Assembly: GCA_932521025.1 (NCBI GenBank)
Contig: OW051473.1
Span: 8,680,001-8,744,000 of the forward strand
Reading direction: 5' to 3'
DNA length: 64,000 nt
DNA from: Oscheius onirici
Lineage: Eukaryota > Nematoda > Chromadorea > Rhabditida > Rhabditidae
Below the pieces are notes generated by a model. The model was not told the origin of the DNA and searched no databases. It worked only from the letters and a program-made list of their open reading frames with translations. This document shows, piece after piece, positions 1 to 13,200 of this stretch. The position numbers were made by a program, and so were the translations under genes. How positions within the stretch are numbered: position 1 is the first letter of the stretch; each line of letters starts with the position of its first letter.

Positions 1-3000
1 CACTTCCTGTATTCCATTAACGAATGAAAATATTTTGGCAAAATACGTAGTTCTAGACATTTTTACCAATGAACCTAATTTTGTTGTGGACGCTGTCCTT
101 TTTCACAGAATGCCACTTTTCTTAGTTCAAATCAGATTTTTGAAAACAATTTTAAAAACAGCTAAACGGCTCAGTGGGCTCTCTCGACTTATCCTGCTGT
201 TTTGAAAATAAGCACAACTTAGTTTTTAGCAAAACTTAAGCCATTCCCTCCTCATTTCCACAATGTTGTTTTTTGTTAACTTCTCATTCATTGTAGTAAA
301 AATTGAGATTTATTATTGAGACCGTGAAAATGCATTCCGTTACAAAATGCAGAAAATTATTATTGAGACCGTGAAAATGCATTCCTTTACAAAATTGTGC
401 GGCATCCGGTTCTATAAAGTTGATATTTACTAGAACTGTGCTCAAAACAAAGAGAGCATAATTTGAATATTTTCATAGAACTTTTTTAAAATAACCAGCC
501 ATTGTTAAAATTTTAAAACTTTACAAGTCAAAGCCCGCGTTGCCATGAATAAAAACTTCCGTTTCTGTCTTTGGTTTATATGTTTTGACCAACAATCACC
601 TGTTCATCCCATATGCAGAGGATAAACTGCGTTATTCACTGATTGTTTAACAGCTGATTTTTAAAGAACACTTCTATCACGTATTTTGCAAATGCTCATT
701 CTTTGCAGACGATCCTCTCAGGAGCTTCACTTGAACCCAAGCAAAGCAGAGGGTCACTCGTTCCGGAGGGAAGATCTTTGAGTTTCTAAAAAACATCCAG
801 ATAGACAGAACAAACACTATCTCATAATCATATTCCACCTTCTTCCTCCTGTCTTTTCATATTCTTCTATTTGTCAAAGCACTCTATTTCGAGGTCTGGC
901 CAAGACTCAAAACTTCCGGCGCTTTTCACCTTCTTCATCCATTCAGAGCTCTTTCGATTGTTTACATGCGTTAATTGGACCCCTTCCCCAAAAAGTCAGA
1001 AACCAGTAATTTTGGCTTTTTCGTAGTTTTTCCCCTTTTTCGTATTCGGCTCATATTGCGTTCAACTCTTCTATAAAGTACGGGATATTTCTGCATTGCA
1101 TTACATCACAATTCGAAATGTTTTATTGATTAGACAGAACTTCCCTACTTACGTTTCTGGATCTCCGTCCTTCGAACTCGGACATACTTATGAAGTAGAG
1201 CTAATGGAACAAACACGACCCGGCCATTCAAACTGAGTGGGTTAGCTGTACGCGTCCTGTTAATTCACTCGTAACCAGGCAGAAAGTTCAGTAATGAGTT
1301 CAGTTCCGGTGATAACAGAGTGCGAGACTCTCAAACAACACTTTCCTGGTTTCTTTTCCTTTTCTCTAAGTTTCTCTTCCTTTTCATTCTCTGCTCTTCA
1401 GTCGCTAAAAAATGCTATATTCCGCTTCCTATCACTTTCCGCTACGTTTTATTTGATGTAGACACCTTGGTAAAAGCGAAGGTCAAAGCGTGAGAAAAGC
1501 GTTGAGCACCTGTTCTCAATGTCAATGACCAAGCATTAATGCATACTCTAGGTCAGGTTGTAATTTAAGCTCTGATGCCATCTTTTACCCTCGCACTCTC
1601 CTCTCCCACTCAAAATTTTGTATCAACACTCTGGTTTCGAAAACATGCAATTATGTAGATCAGCGACAAATGGAGACTTGAGTAAGCTGGTTACAGCTGC
1701 TGTAACTGATCAGTTTTTTTCAGTCTGTCATTTTGTAGAGCCGTAAAATCCTCTGGTAGTCGTCGTCAACCTTAGCTGCCAAATTTCGTGATTTTGCGAT
1801 TCTCAAGGGTATTCATCTTATCGTGATTTCCCTTTAAAAAAATTTGGCAAAAAAGATTTTACGAGGGAAGAAACGAACCCTCGGCTCTCTTACCACTTCA
1901 CACCAAAATTTGGTAAAAGAGCAAAAACAAAGTTGTACTGCAGTAGGCGCCTCCCTTCGTTTAAACATTTTAAAAACAAACTAACGCACTGTCCGCCACA
2001 GACACCATAGCTTTTTAATAGTTTCTGCGTATCTATCGACAGGCTACTGTAGGCTATTTAAAGACACAGCTTTCATGTAATCTGAGGTGGCCACACTGAA
2101 GTTCATTGAAGTGCGATCCGCCGCTCTAAAGACTTGTACCCTCCCTGTAATGATTTGCTACGGTGTTCTTCTAGAAATAGTACAACAACTGTCTGTGACG
2201 ACAGTTGAACCTTACATCTTTGAATTGCTGCGCCCATGAAAGATAACAAGAAACTCTTGTTTCCATAAAAGTCTTCAGGTCTAATTGAATCTGAAGTATC
2301 TAGAGACTCATAAAGGCAATACTAAACCACATCAGTTCCTTTACGGTAGCTACAATCTTTTGAAACGTGCATATGCTCATTTGAGAGAATGTAGTTAGCT
2401 CTTTTTTGTTCGGCTGTCTGACTAAAAGACTTCCTTTTGGAACACCCTTCTATTATAGCCGTTCCATTTCGGAGAAATACTTAAGAAAGCATTTTTTTGA
2501 CCTACAAAGTGAAGAATTCTATCTTCGGGCACAGCTTCCGAAGACGAGCTTGACCTAATCTCTGCGCTGTCAAAATTCAACTGAGCCGATTTAAATGACG
2601 TTCTTGTTTTAGCACCTCGCCTCTTTGCCCCCACCCGCTCAAAGATCTCCCTGCACTTTGTCTTTACTCTCTTTAGTCACAAATTGGATTCTAACCCATT
2701 TGTCAGACGTGTCATCCCATTCTCTCTCCTGGTATTTTTCCCGTTCGCTCTTGTTTATCCCAATGCTCCTCAATGAGCGTTATTTCATGATCCATGAATA
2801 GCTCGCAACCATTTTAGATACAACACAATATTTTCAAGCAAAAGTCACCCGATCTCCTTTCTTATTCATAAGATGAGAACAAATCGGAAGCATTCTGGGT
2901 GCTCTTCCACTTCAGGAGGGGGCGGAGCGAAAAGTCTCCTCTAGGCTTGCCGCAGAATGAGATACTTACCTAGCCATAGTTATTTTCCCCCGTTTTCCAA

Positions 3001-3429
3001 TCCCTACTGATAACACCTCCCATAGAAAAGATCCCCACTAAAATCTACTAAATCTCGTTTGAAAATACGTGTCTAATAATAAGTCACCTGTTGGCTTCTT
3101 TGTGATGTTTTCCGAAATATTTGAGAGATTAGACCAATCCCGTATACAACATGAGAACAGCTTGATCAGTTTACAAGTTTGTTTGTTCACAGATCCAGTA
3201 TCCAGTTCCTCGGCGCCATAATCTACTTCCCCAAGGAACAGAAACTTTTATGTGCTCTGATTATTTATAATTGCTAGTCATGCCCTTTCTGAAAGGAGGA
3301 AGAACTCTTCTTCCTAGACGCGCGGGATTCGATCAAAAAATCACATCTCTGCTAATTCATTCCGTCCTCATTGAATTGAAGATTTCTTTATTCATCACAA
3401 GTCTTCTCATCGCTTTTATTTTCAGTACG
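1..3429. other. Intergenic, no supported gene
   Basis: No reading frame here joins into a plausible exon chain and no domain is recognisable. The only structure I see is a direct repeat at 311-349 and 358-396, about 38 bases with a 47-base period, built around TATTATTGAGACCGTGAAAA. The 3' part presumably holds the promoter of the GPCR gene that starts at 3430. A minus-strand open stretch near 2422-2634 has a donor-like end but no start codon and no partner exon, so I do not call it. Confidence 0.5.
311..396. repeat. Two-copy short tandem duplication (47-bp period)
   Basis: The segment TATTATTGAGACCGTGAAAA with its following bases (TGCATTCC, then a T/G change and TTACAAAAT) occurs at 311 and again at 358. 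The two copies differ by about one base over 38. It is a recent local duplication with no visible function. Confidence 0.8.
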
Positions 3430-6400
3430 ATGCATGAGCAGCAGGAAAGATTAGCCTTTCCTCCACCGCCACAAGACTCTGAGCAGTTTTTGAAGACGGC
3501 TCTACCGTACTCTTTTCTCTTCGTCTGCGGCACGCTTGGAAATACGGCAGTGCTCAGCTACGTTTTCTTCATTACCAGGTACTCATTACCAGACTTGATA
3601 CTATTTGAGGCTTCCGATAGAAAACATTTATAGAAATAATCAGTACGACTGATTGGGTAGTCCCCTACTTTTTTTGCGAATCCCCTACTTTTAGTATTCT
3701 CTTACTTTAAGTATTTATGGTTATTCATAGTTGTGCGCTAAACATCTTACAGCTTAGTAGGATCCAGTACGCAAACACCAAGACGCGCCATCGGCTTGCC
3801 CTGTACGATTTGAACAGACTCGTAATGAATCTTTGTACTACTTAAAAGAACACGCTCAAAAAAAACCAAATGTCTCCTACCAAGCCCTATTAACATTTCC
3901 CCGTGCCTCATCTTCATTACTTAAAATGGCCCCCAAATTCTCTGCGCTTTCAAGACAAAAGTGAGCCTAATTGGTGTCGTGGTGACGGACGCCTTTCTTT
4001 TGTTTGATTGACTGCTAAGACATTCTTTTCCGAAGGGAAGTTTTTCTCACTTGAGTGATATCTGTCAGTGGGATGACGACAAGCCACATATGGTCCTTAG
4101 AGAGACAGGCAGACGTTTTTTTTGTCTTTGCAGGCAACCTTTACCCAGAAAATGCGCTTGTCCTAAAATACATTTGGTTCGAGCCTAATGGAGGTCCCTA
4201 GTTTGGAAGAACAAAAGCATCCGGAGGAGGTGAAAAGAAACGTCATTCAGGGAGAGAGGTCGAGGAACAAATTGTGTCTTTTCAGGTCGTTAAAATCTTC
4301 GGTAACGGCCTTGGGCAACACATTCGTCTATGTGGTTGCCCTCTCGGCAGTGGATCTTTTGGTGACCGTCTCAATCCCCTTTTCGCTTTCTGCTTCTCTG
4401 CTCAACAATTGGGTCTTTGGCGAGATTGGATGTAAGATTCATTGGGCTGTCGAGCTATCAAACAAGGTATCCTGATTGTTGTTTTTGCCTTTTCTACGAG
4501 AGACTACTGAGAGCTCTCGTACCAATCCGCCAAGCAGGGCTTCTCCAATTTCACCAATTTCCAGATGTGCTCCACGTTTCTACTGACCGCTTTGGCGTTT
4601 GACCGCTACATGGCCATCTGCCATCCGGAGAATAAGAGGGTTAGTAGTACTAAAGCATTTTCGGCTGCGCGTCAAAGCAATAGCCGTGGGAATCGAGCAG
4701 ACTGTGAAAAGAATCCGGGATGAGAATCACGCGCACTCGGGACGAGAGAGACGAATTGGCCACAGGAAATGACGTTACAGATTGAGTGACTTCAGTGACT
4801 TCAGCGGGAAGAATTAGGGATTCGGTTAGGATATGACACCGTGGAGATATCGAAAGACTGATCGAAATGTGGTTTTTCAGATACACCACATGCGACAGAC
4901 AGTCCTGATCACGTCTTCACTGGCTCTTCTGAGTATCTGCCTTATCTTACCTATCGTCTTTTCGGCCACTGTCAGACAGAAGAGCGAGAACAACAAGTAT
5001 ATCTACAGCGAGGTAAATACAGACTGTCTGGCTTTCATTTGAAAGAACAGAAGAAACATATGATTATTACTACAGCTTTGACTAACTACCTATTCGGTTC
5101 ACAATTTCCTTTACTTCTAGGCAGTTTTTTAAAGGATAAGTTCCAAAGATTATGTACCGGATGCCCAGGAAACGTTGCAATGTTTCTCAGGATTCCTCAA
5201 GATCTCAGTTGCTAAAAGATTGTACTTTTGCTCTCTTGTAAAGGGTATGAAATTTGCCTAACTTGTTTGCAGTCTGCCCTGCTTTTTTATTCGTCTAAAA
5301 CCCTAAATGCTAAACTCCAAAAGCAATATCTTTTGTACGGGAAAGTTCAGCAGCTATTTCTGAAGTGAGGCTAATGAGCATAACACATCCAAAAAGCAAA
5401 TAAACAGATTACATTTCCTTGCTTTTTCAGTTCTTTCTTAGCTGTTTTCACAGATACAGTAGTTTTTGATTTTAATCAAAGTTAGAAATGTGCGGGAAGG
5501 CCGCTAGATCATTCTCACGACTCTTTTGATTATGTAGTAGGAACTTTTCGTGGTCTCATCAATGATCGTGAGACAAGGCTTCATTCCAAGTCGCCAAGAC
5601 GTCCATTTAGCCATTATAGATCATTGAAGATGGAGAGAGACGCAAACTTGGTGATTATATTAATCTCCTTCAGAAAGAATACGATGTCGTTCGACACATG
5701 TGCGTCGATGGGATGAAGAACGATGCCAGGGTATGATTAGGTTAGGAATGTGACTTATGAAAGGTTTCAGTTGCTGGTGTCCATCTTTCTGGTCATCTTT
5801 GCCTTTCTACTACCATGCACTCTTTTAACGTTCTTCTATGCGAGGATAGTGCTTCGAATACGACGGCAACAGAGGTAGTTACAAACCCGAAAAAATATAT
5901 CTTGTTTCAGGTCAATGCTACAGTGTCGGATTCCCGTTCGGCGAATTACCATCTACACCATGGGTGCCACATTTTTCTACCTTTGCTGTCAGATTCCCTT
6001 CTGGCTGCCGCAGATTTACTCGATCAGTCGCATGGTCTTCCATTTCCCCTTCAACGAGCACTACATTAAATTTATGGTATGGTGGATAACAACTCCAGAA
6101 AACGCAATTTCAGTATTACTCGCACTTGTTTCCCTTTGTTTCCGCCGCCTTCAACTGGATCTTCTATGCGCGGCTTAACAGCCAATTCAAAAAAGGACTT
6201 GTTTTAGTTACGGAGAGAATGATTCGGAAGAGAACGAGGTAACAAACAAGAAAATGAGCCGAACCACCCCCAATTTCAGATCTCTGCAGAGGGGAGCAAG
6301 CTTTAAGGAGAGAGACGGAGTAACAGAGTTGGAAGTGTTCCAAACGGTTGAAGATGTCGTCACACAGTGTCCCAACTGCGAGGTGAGAGATTATTTATGT

Positions 6401-6471
6401 CCGATATAAGAAAACTGTTTCAGGCTGAGCTGACCCTTCGACAAAAGAAGTCCATTCACGAGAGAGGGTAA
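3430..6471 (+). CDS. Rhodopsin-family neuropeptide-like GPCR
   Basis: Ten exons join in phase (3430-3578, 4286-4466, 4565-4639, 4881-5012, 5674-5730, 5771-5874, 5911-6076, 6114-6238, 6280-6382, 6424-6471) to give about 379 residues. Seven membrane segments are visible. Transmembrane helix 1 carries GTLGNTAVLSYV, helix 2 carries LSAVDLL, and helix 3 runs from a conserved Cys (CKIHW) exactly 24 residues to DRY in AFDRYMAICHP. Helix 5 is LLVSIFLVIFAFLLP, helix 6 has CCQIPFWLP, and helix 7 has FNWIFYARLNSQFKKG, a variant of NPxxY. The PFW helix 6 and the DRYMAICHP motif fit invertebrate peptide receptors of the somatostatin/opioid-like group; the ligand cannot be told. A TTTTCAG acceptor lies four bases upstream of the chosen ATG, consistent with trans-splicing. 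The C-terminal tail is short (about 45 residues) and basic. Confidence 0.85.
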
Positions 6472-7285
6472 AGTACTGCGGGTACAGTCAACGTTCCACG
6501 TTCCGTGATATAGTCTTGCCCGGTCTTTTAACGCATTTTTCTCAAATAAAGTGATTTGCTGAAAGGTGCAGCATGGAAATGTCTCTTCGGCCATCTTCAT
6601 TGTTGTTGTAAAGTAAAGTGTCTTCCCGACTCAAGCCTAAGTTCCGAAGAGACTCATGGGCTGCGGGTGTTTCCTGAGTAGCCAGGTTGCGGTAGGCATT
6701 AACGTTCCGAAGCTGCCTCGACTTTTCTGGGAACACCTTTACTCCGTAGCAAGCTACTACCAATTTACCGACCTCGGAAGGATGGAAGCCTTGGTTGTGG
6801 TCGAAGCGGGATTTTGAACTTGGGACCCTTTAGACTGACGCGGCTCCACCTGCCATTGCGCCATCTCTTCTCGTTTTTGTGCATCGGGATAACATGTCAA
6901 GACGTGTCCCATCACAAGACATCTATAATTATTGTGTGTTAGTTGTGTCTGGAAGTAAAATCTTGGACTGTTGGCTCGTCTACCCTCTCATGTTACAACA
7001 ATTGTCTTTTCTCTTTACCGGGTTTTAACGTAGTTTACACAAAAGCTCAACAGATGAAAAAGAAAAAAACGTATAGGTGACCCAGGCCAGATAATAGTAA
7101 GTTGCCGGTTAAGATAAAATGGGGAAAAGGAGAAGTTGACCGCAAGTGGATAAAAAGATCGTTTGGTCGAAAATGGATCTGATAAGAATATCTGAATTCT
7201 GAACAACCTGTAGGAAGTCCAGCTGTTTTTCCCTTTCCCAAACAAGCGCTACACGTATTGTTCATTAGGACTTTATTCTGGAACG
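6472..7285. other. Intergenic with SINE-like element
   Basis: This gap separates the GPCR stop codon from the first vps-54 sequence. The middle holds the minus-strand SINE-like element described separately. The short overlapping minus-strand open stretches at 7015-7265 show no domain and no exon chain. Confidence 0.5.
6690..6872 (-). mobile_element. tRNA-derived SINE-like element
   Basis: Read on the minus strand from about 6872, the sequence begins with a good RNA polymerase III A box (TGGCGCAATGG) followed about 40 bases later by a degraded B box (AGTTCAAAATCC with one extra base). It then continues into CCATCCTTCCGAGGTCGG and TAAATTGGTAGTAGC. From memory, that second block resembles the conserved central domain of SINEs reported from molluscs and other invertebrates (TTCATCCTTTCGGGGTCG type). 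The 3' end is not clear and I see no target-site duplication. It could also be a diverged tRNA pseudogene. Confidence 0.5.
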
Positions 7286-10200
7286 TTGTCCAATATCATA
7301 CCTCAACCAGGGAAAGCAGAAACGGTTCGAAAGGGAGAGGGCACTGCTCGGTCAGGGAGGAGTCGAAAGAGTTCAGAAGCACCTCATGTTTCTCCCAAGC
7401 ATCAAGGTTCTTGTAGTAGCTCTGATGCGCAGAAGCACGCGCTCACAGAAGTTTTTGGTATCGGAGACGATTCTCTCGTGGTAAACGACGCAGCTGGAAC
7501 CGTCCTCCATTTTCATCTTCTTGCAGGGGAAATCCATCTGAGACCATTTTGTTATATGAAGCCTAATTTGAAGTACAAGGTTTGAAACGCCTTTATCAGG
7601 GCTAAATTTAGATGTTTTGGTTTTCAGCTATCGCTTCGTTCTTACGCGAACCCTCAATCGTATTGTCTCTTTGGCTGTCACACCAAGGTTCAGTTCTTTA
7701 GGTAGGCTGCCAGGGTACTCCCACGAACCTCAAACAATTTGAAAGAGCTACCAAGAATCGACGACAGCCCGAAAACTGCCTCGATTCATCTACGTTTTTG
7801 AATTGGGGTGCTTCAAAGGATATTTGTCAAATCAAAAGCTAAAGGGAATGCATTGCTCTTTTTGTCAAAAATCTACCAGGGTACTCACCAAAAATTACTA
7901 TGAAGAAGATGTTTAGAATTTACTCAGTTTCTCATTTTCCGTTAAGAGATGAGTAGTTAAAGAGATGACTATCAAGAATCCCTTCCCCAGTATCTACCAC
8001 TTCACCAAGAATTTCTCTTCATTCTCGAGTAGTTGGGTAAAAGTTAACTACCTTTATTTTGTTGGGTAGAAGCTACCAAGTCTTTTCTTTCAAGATCTAC
8101 CAAGAATTATTTGTTAAATAAGAATCTCAAACGCTACTAAAATATTCCCCTCTTGATCAAGTAGTTGGGTAGAAACTACCAAGAAAAGTTGAAAAGAACA
8201 GTACTAACCTTTAGTCTGGAGGAGCTGAAGACAACGTCCTATGGAGGCTACTGACAATTGAAGTGAACTTCCATTGTTTTCAAAAGCAAATTTTTAAAAG
8301 CTTCAAAAACCTTCAAAAATTTCAAAGACTTTGAAAAAAGTTCAAGTTTTGAAAAGTTCGCTTTAGTGACCAGAAGAGTAGTTTCAGTTAGAGTCCAGTG
8401 TGTGACTGGGGAACAAGAAGATCGGTTGATTGGAGCAGCAGATTAAAAGGAGACCATCAGGCCGGTAAAACATTTGGATTCCGGAAAAGGAGCGATTGAC
8501 TGCTAGTAGATTTGAAACCGACAAGTCAGGAATGTATAAGAAATGACGGGGTTCGGTTGTACGCAATATTAATTTTTAGATTGCCAGGTTGGTCCTAGCC
8601 CCGGCACAGTTGCTGAGGACCGCAGACCTTTTGTTGGCGTTGCGATGATACCTGAACTGCTTCTCCTATTACCACTCTACTAGAGGCATCATACCAGTAT
8701 TAGTATTGTTCCCCTTGCAGAATAGGAAGCATAGTAAAGCACCATTTTTAGGGATATTGGCAGTAGATGACGTGTTTTCCGATTCTCCAATACTTAAAAT
8801 TTTGGTCGAACACAAGAACCGAACCGACTCGCATTATGGAGCCGAAGCGTTATGAGAAGAATCTGATTGCATCGGAGGGATTGTCGAGTCGAGTCGGTCG
8901 GCTCAACTCGAACTTTTCCGTTCTGAAAATTTGGAAACCTTGAAAATCGGGAAGAAAGCAATCGGTTTTGATATACGTCCAATCTCTCTTTGTTCAGAAT
9001 AACGTTATTTTTGCAATGAATAACTTTTTAATGATTCTGAACGGTGTTTTTTTGAAAACAACTAAATCCTCCAAAAGTCTTGTCTGGAGCGCTTAAACCA
9101 GCTGGCCGCTTGCCACAAATTCCCTTCGCTTTTTCCGACCCTTGTTTTAAAGCCAAAGTTTCATTTGATTCAACAGCAAACCAATTTTGGAAACAGTTTT
9201 AACTGTTGGCTTTACTTTTATTTCGTTAAATTTGAATGAAAAATTGTTTTTAACCACATTTTGAATCCCGAACGTTTAAGGAAATTTTCCTGTCAATTTT
9301 TGGATTACGGTAGCCAATTGCGGCGCTTGCAATAAGACGCGCTTTGGGGCCTGTCAGTGTTCGTTGGCAATACCAAGCTTTTCCTTCACACCTTTTTCTT
9401 CTATCGGAATCTAATCGAGACCACGTGTTCTAAATACCGATTTTTTCTCAAAAACACTTATTTTTGACAAATGTAGTAAGCCATTTCCGCCAACCAAACA
9501 TCCCTCTCCACCTGCCTCCTTTCCCATTGGAAATTTTCTATCCTAACTTGACTCTTTCCTTTATTCATACAGTTTTTTTTTCAGAAAGCTATGTACATAT
9601 GGTAGCCCGTCATAATGTCTAGGCTCTCAACGCATAATAGTATAGAAACGCGGTCTTTGGGTTTCCCCAGGTAGCGTTTATGTTTATTTAGTCGACTTCA
9701 GTGCTATTGTGTTGTGAAAGGTTTCAAATTTTTAGGGAATGTGACTACTGCTTTCCGAGGCTAGAATTCTACGACGCGTCCGAGCTGTGCCGGCACCTTC
9801 GAACCATACATTTGTCAAAAGAGGGAGGATCCTTCGTTTGCAGGTACCCTTTTTAGTTCTTTTTCAGTTTTTGCTCTAGGTACGGTGAAAACAACGTCTG
9901 TCAGACGTTGCCACCTGAAGGAGTTTCTGATGTGGATTATGAAGCTCATATTAGGAGAGTTCATGCGTTTGGTAAGTTTTTTTTAGTGTTATTTTATGTT
10001 TTTAAAGGCGACATAACCTAAAACGAGACGCGACGCTGGAAGAACTTCCCCAAAAGTGTCTCGATACTGTGAGCAACACGAGAACCATATGATATACAGG
10101 AATGTGAAAGTGAGACTCCCAAGTTTATGCCCACTACAAGCATGATTCTTTTCTCGTTAAAAAAACGGCCCTTCAGAGGCGAACAAAGTCACAAAATAAG

Positions 10201-13200
10201 GTGGACAGCGTATTACTTTCTGGATATTCCCGTACGCTGACTTAGCTTCAGAGATAAAACATATACCTTCTGGGAAAGTTGCTGTTTTTGAGCCTTTTTT
10301 GTCGCATCACCTTCCAAAAATTCAAATGATCATCCTGGGCCGTTTATTAAACCAACTCGAACCTTCATTAGTCTCAGAACAGACCTGGCTACACACTTAT
10401 TATCTAAATTATAATCTTCTTCGAAATTCTAATGGACAGGTATCGAAGAATCGATTCTTCTTTTGACTCTATGTCGTTTGCAGCTTGTCCTGCATTCTTT
10501 TAGTATTTTTGGCTTTAAAAGGTGGAAAAGTTTGTGCTAACATCCAAATTTTCAGGAATTCCCTCCGACACGATGTCCCCCAATCAGACTGACGAAGAGA
10601 AGAAGTTTTCAATCAACAGGTCAGTTTTTATTTTCATTATACTTTGTAAGTGAATCGAGGCATCGAACAACCGGGTGTACACGTGTGAGATTTTGATAAG
10701 TTTGTAAGGGGCTCGAGGATCTAGGTTGTACCTAGTCGACCTGAATCTTGGTAGGAACGGGGTTGGGGTTGTAGTTGGCTCCTGTGTTCTGCATCTGAAT
10801 CATCTGAGTCATCAATCAGTTTCGAGAAAAGCTGTGAAGCTGTTAGTTTGAATAGAAATGCACTGCAGGCAGAGATGTTAGTGCTTTAGTAGGCACGCTT
10901 ACCCTGATATCTTTATCGGATCTAATCGACCTGGGTGAGTCGAGCCCGCCGAAGGGACTTTCAAACGGATTGGCAGCCATTGAAATCTTTCGACTTGCGA
11001 TACTCACGTCGTTTGAGTGATCGGAAGCCTGAATAGGTGCCGGATAGGATAGGGTGAAGGAAAATCAGAGAAATCATTAGTGAAGTGTGATTTCACTGCA
11101 CGAGATAACTTTCAAAATCCACTCAAACTTAGAACTACATGCTAAGATTAAGAACTTACTCTGCTCTCCTTCCTAGCTTCGCTCCTCTTCTTGAGAATTC
11201 GCTTTTTGATTACGTTCTTGCCCAAGTATGAGTAAAGATATGTGGCTCCCTATAACCTCACTTAGCATACTCTGTTAGTTTTCGAACCTGGATGAGAGAC
11301 AGAATAGACAATCCAAGCCACATTCCGATGGATCCTCCGAGAGCGGCAATGAAACCAGGGATGGTGTACTTCCATTCCTGTTCCATAGTCAAGTACTCAA
11401 AACTTCCCCAGTCCAAGTTGACAAGAGTCAAGTCGGGACGGACCATTCGGCCTTGCAGCTCATGTTTGAGCTCAAATCTGAGCTGACGGCAATCACGATA
11501 GCATCCTTTGGCACATTGCTCGTCCGAGTAGTTTCCCTTTTGAACACTGGAATGATCATTTCTCGGCACGCGACGACTTGATAACTTACTCGACTTCACA
11601 CTTTGTGTAATCACAGGGAGGGTACTTGTCAAGGTCGTCCTTCGCCAAATAGCTAAGCGAGTGAGCGGTACAGTTGCACATTCCCTAATATGGGACTTAT
11701 CATTTTAAAAGCAGGTGACTCACTCTGATCATCGTCATGCGACATCTGGAACGGCAGTCGAATTCGGTATCTTCCCCTTCTTCGACGTTACGACAAGCTG
11801 TTCCTTCATCATCGTTCTCCAGCATAGAGTACAGAGCGCGGACCTCGACTGTCGTCTCGTGTCTCTGTCCGGCACAGAGCTGAAAACTTGTCGTCAAGAT
11901 TCAGTCAGAATTCATACCTCGAAAGTGAATCCGTCTCTGGCTCTTCCCTTTCCTTCCATGAATCTGTTCAAGGAAGACGGTCTTCCATGCATGTCCACAC
12001 TCATACATTCCAGACTCTCTCCATTTAAGTTTTCAGTGTTATGAGACAGGAGCATTGTGAAGAAATTACCCTGAAAAGAGAAAGATTTCCGTGTCTCTTG
12101 ACCTCTGATACCTGATCATTGATGGGGTAAAAGTTGTCGGTATCGAACCAGGGCTGGAAGCAGATCTGCATTTGAGAAATCCATGAGATTCTGAGCTTCG
12201 TCTTGACGACAAGATCTTCATCGAAGGTTGTTCGTTGGAAACGCTGCATGGATCTTCTCAGCACTTCCATTCCTGCCTTCTGAGTGAATTCATTGAACGA
12301 GACATTTCTCGAAGTAAGAATATCGTGCCACTTCTAGAAACAATTGCCGTTAAGTTTTTTCCTCAGTGTCAACCTTGAATGTCTTCCTTTTTCCTGCCAA
12401 TCGCGGTGAAAGGCGGAAGAGATTGATAGTACGAGCTGAACCGTGTGCTGTCGTCTCGCGCTCCAAACTGTTGTAAGTAGCGATCATGTCATACGCTTCC
12501 ATAACGAGACGGAAGTCCCAAGGCTTGGACATGAAGTCATCATGAGTGGTCATGTTCGACAGAGATTCCTACAACGTGTCACTGTAATAGTGTCCCCAGA
12601 TGACCTCTCTTACATCAACGATCATGTCCCACTCTTCTGCTGGCGCACTCTCGTTGATCTTAAAATGTGACCAGGCTTGCTTCTTCGACATGCAGAAGGT
12701 CACATTGGGCATGGTCATCGAGTCATTGAAGACAATATTCATGTTGGACACTTTCGGAGCTTCACTGTACTCGATGAACTGAAATGGGGTTCTTATTGAA
12801 ATCAATCAGAGGAGGAAGTGTTTACGGGAAAAGAGTAAACTCACCAAGTCGACGACATCCTTGATAGTGAGAACGGCGAGGAAGGCGACGATAAAGATAA
12901 AAGCCCATTTCCGTGCTCGTCGTCCAAAAAGGGCTTCTTTGCAAGATGCCGGCCGTTCACTCCTTGTGCTCACGGCTTGACTGATCGTCGTGTCCTGTCG
13001 ACCGACATCGCCGATTCTGGCTCGACCCATGCTGAACATTTTGATGTGAGTTGAATGAGTTTGAGGGACGGAGGGTAGAGGTCAAGTAAGGGGAGGGAAC
13101 TGTAGACGTCAACGCTTTGTCAAGCGACCGTCAAAAGTCAAGTGTCCGACGTAGGAGATGGTAAAAGGCATTATGTCCGTTGGCAGACAGGCCAAACGAT

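Noticed and set aside
2422..2634. Minus-strand open stretch with a donor-like end
   Set aside because: No ATG, no acceptor with matching phase and no partner exon.
12569..12571. In-frame stop in the degenerin gene suggesting a pseudogene
   Set aside because: A 45-bp intron with a standard GTAAGAG donor and TTGTAG acceptor removes it and restores the family sequence.
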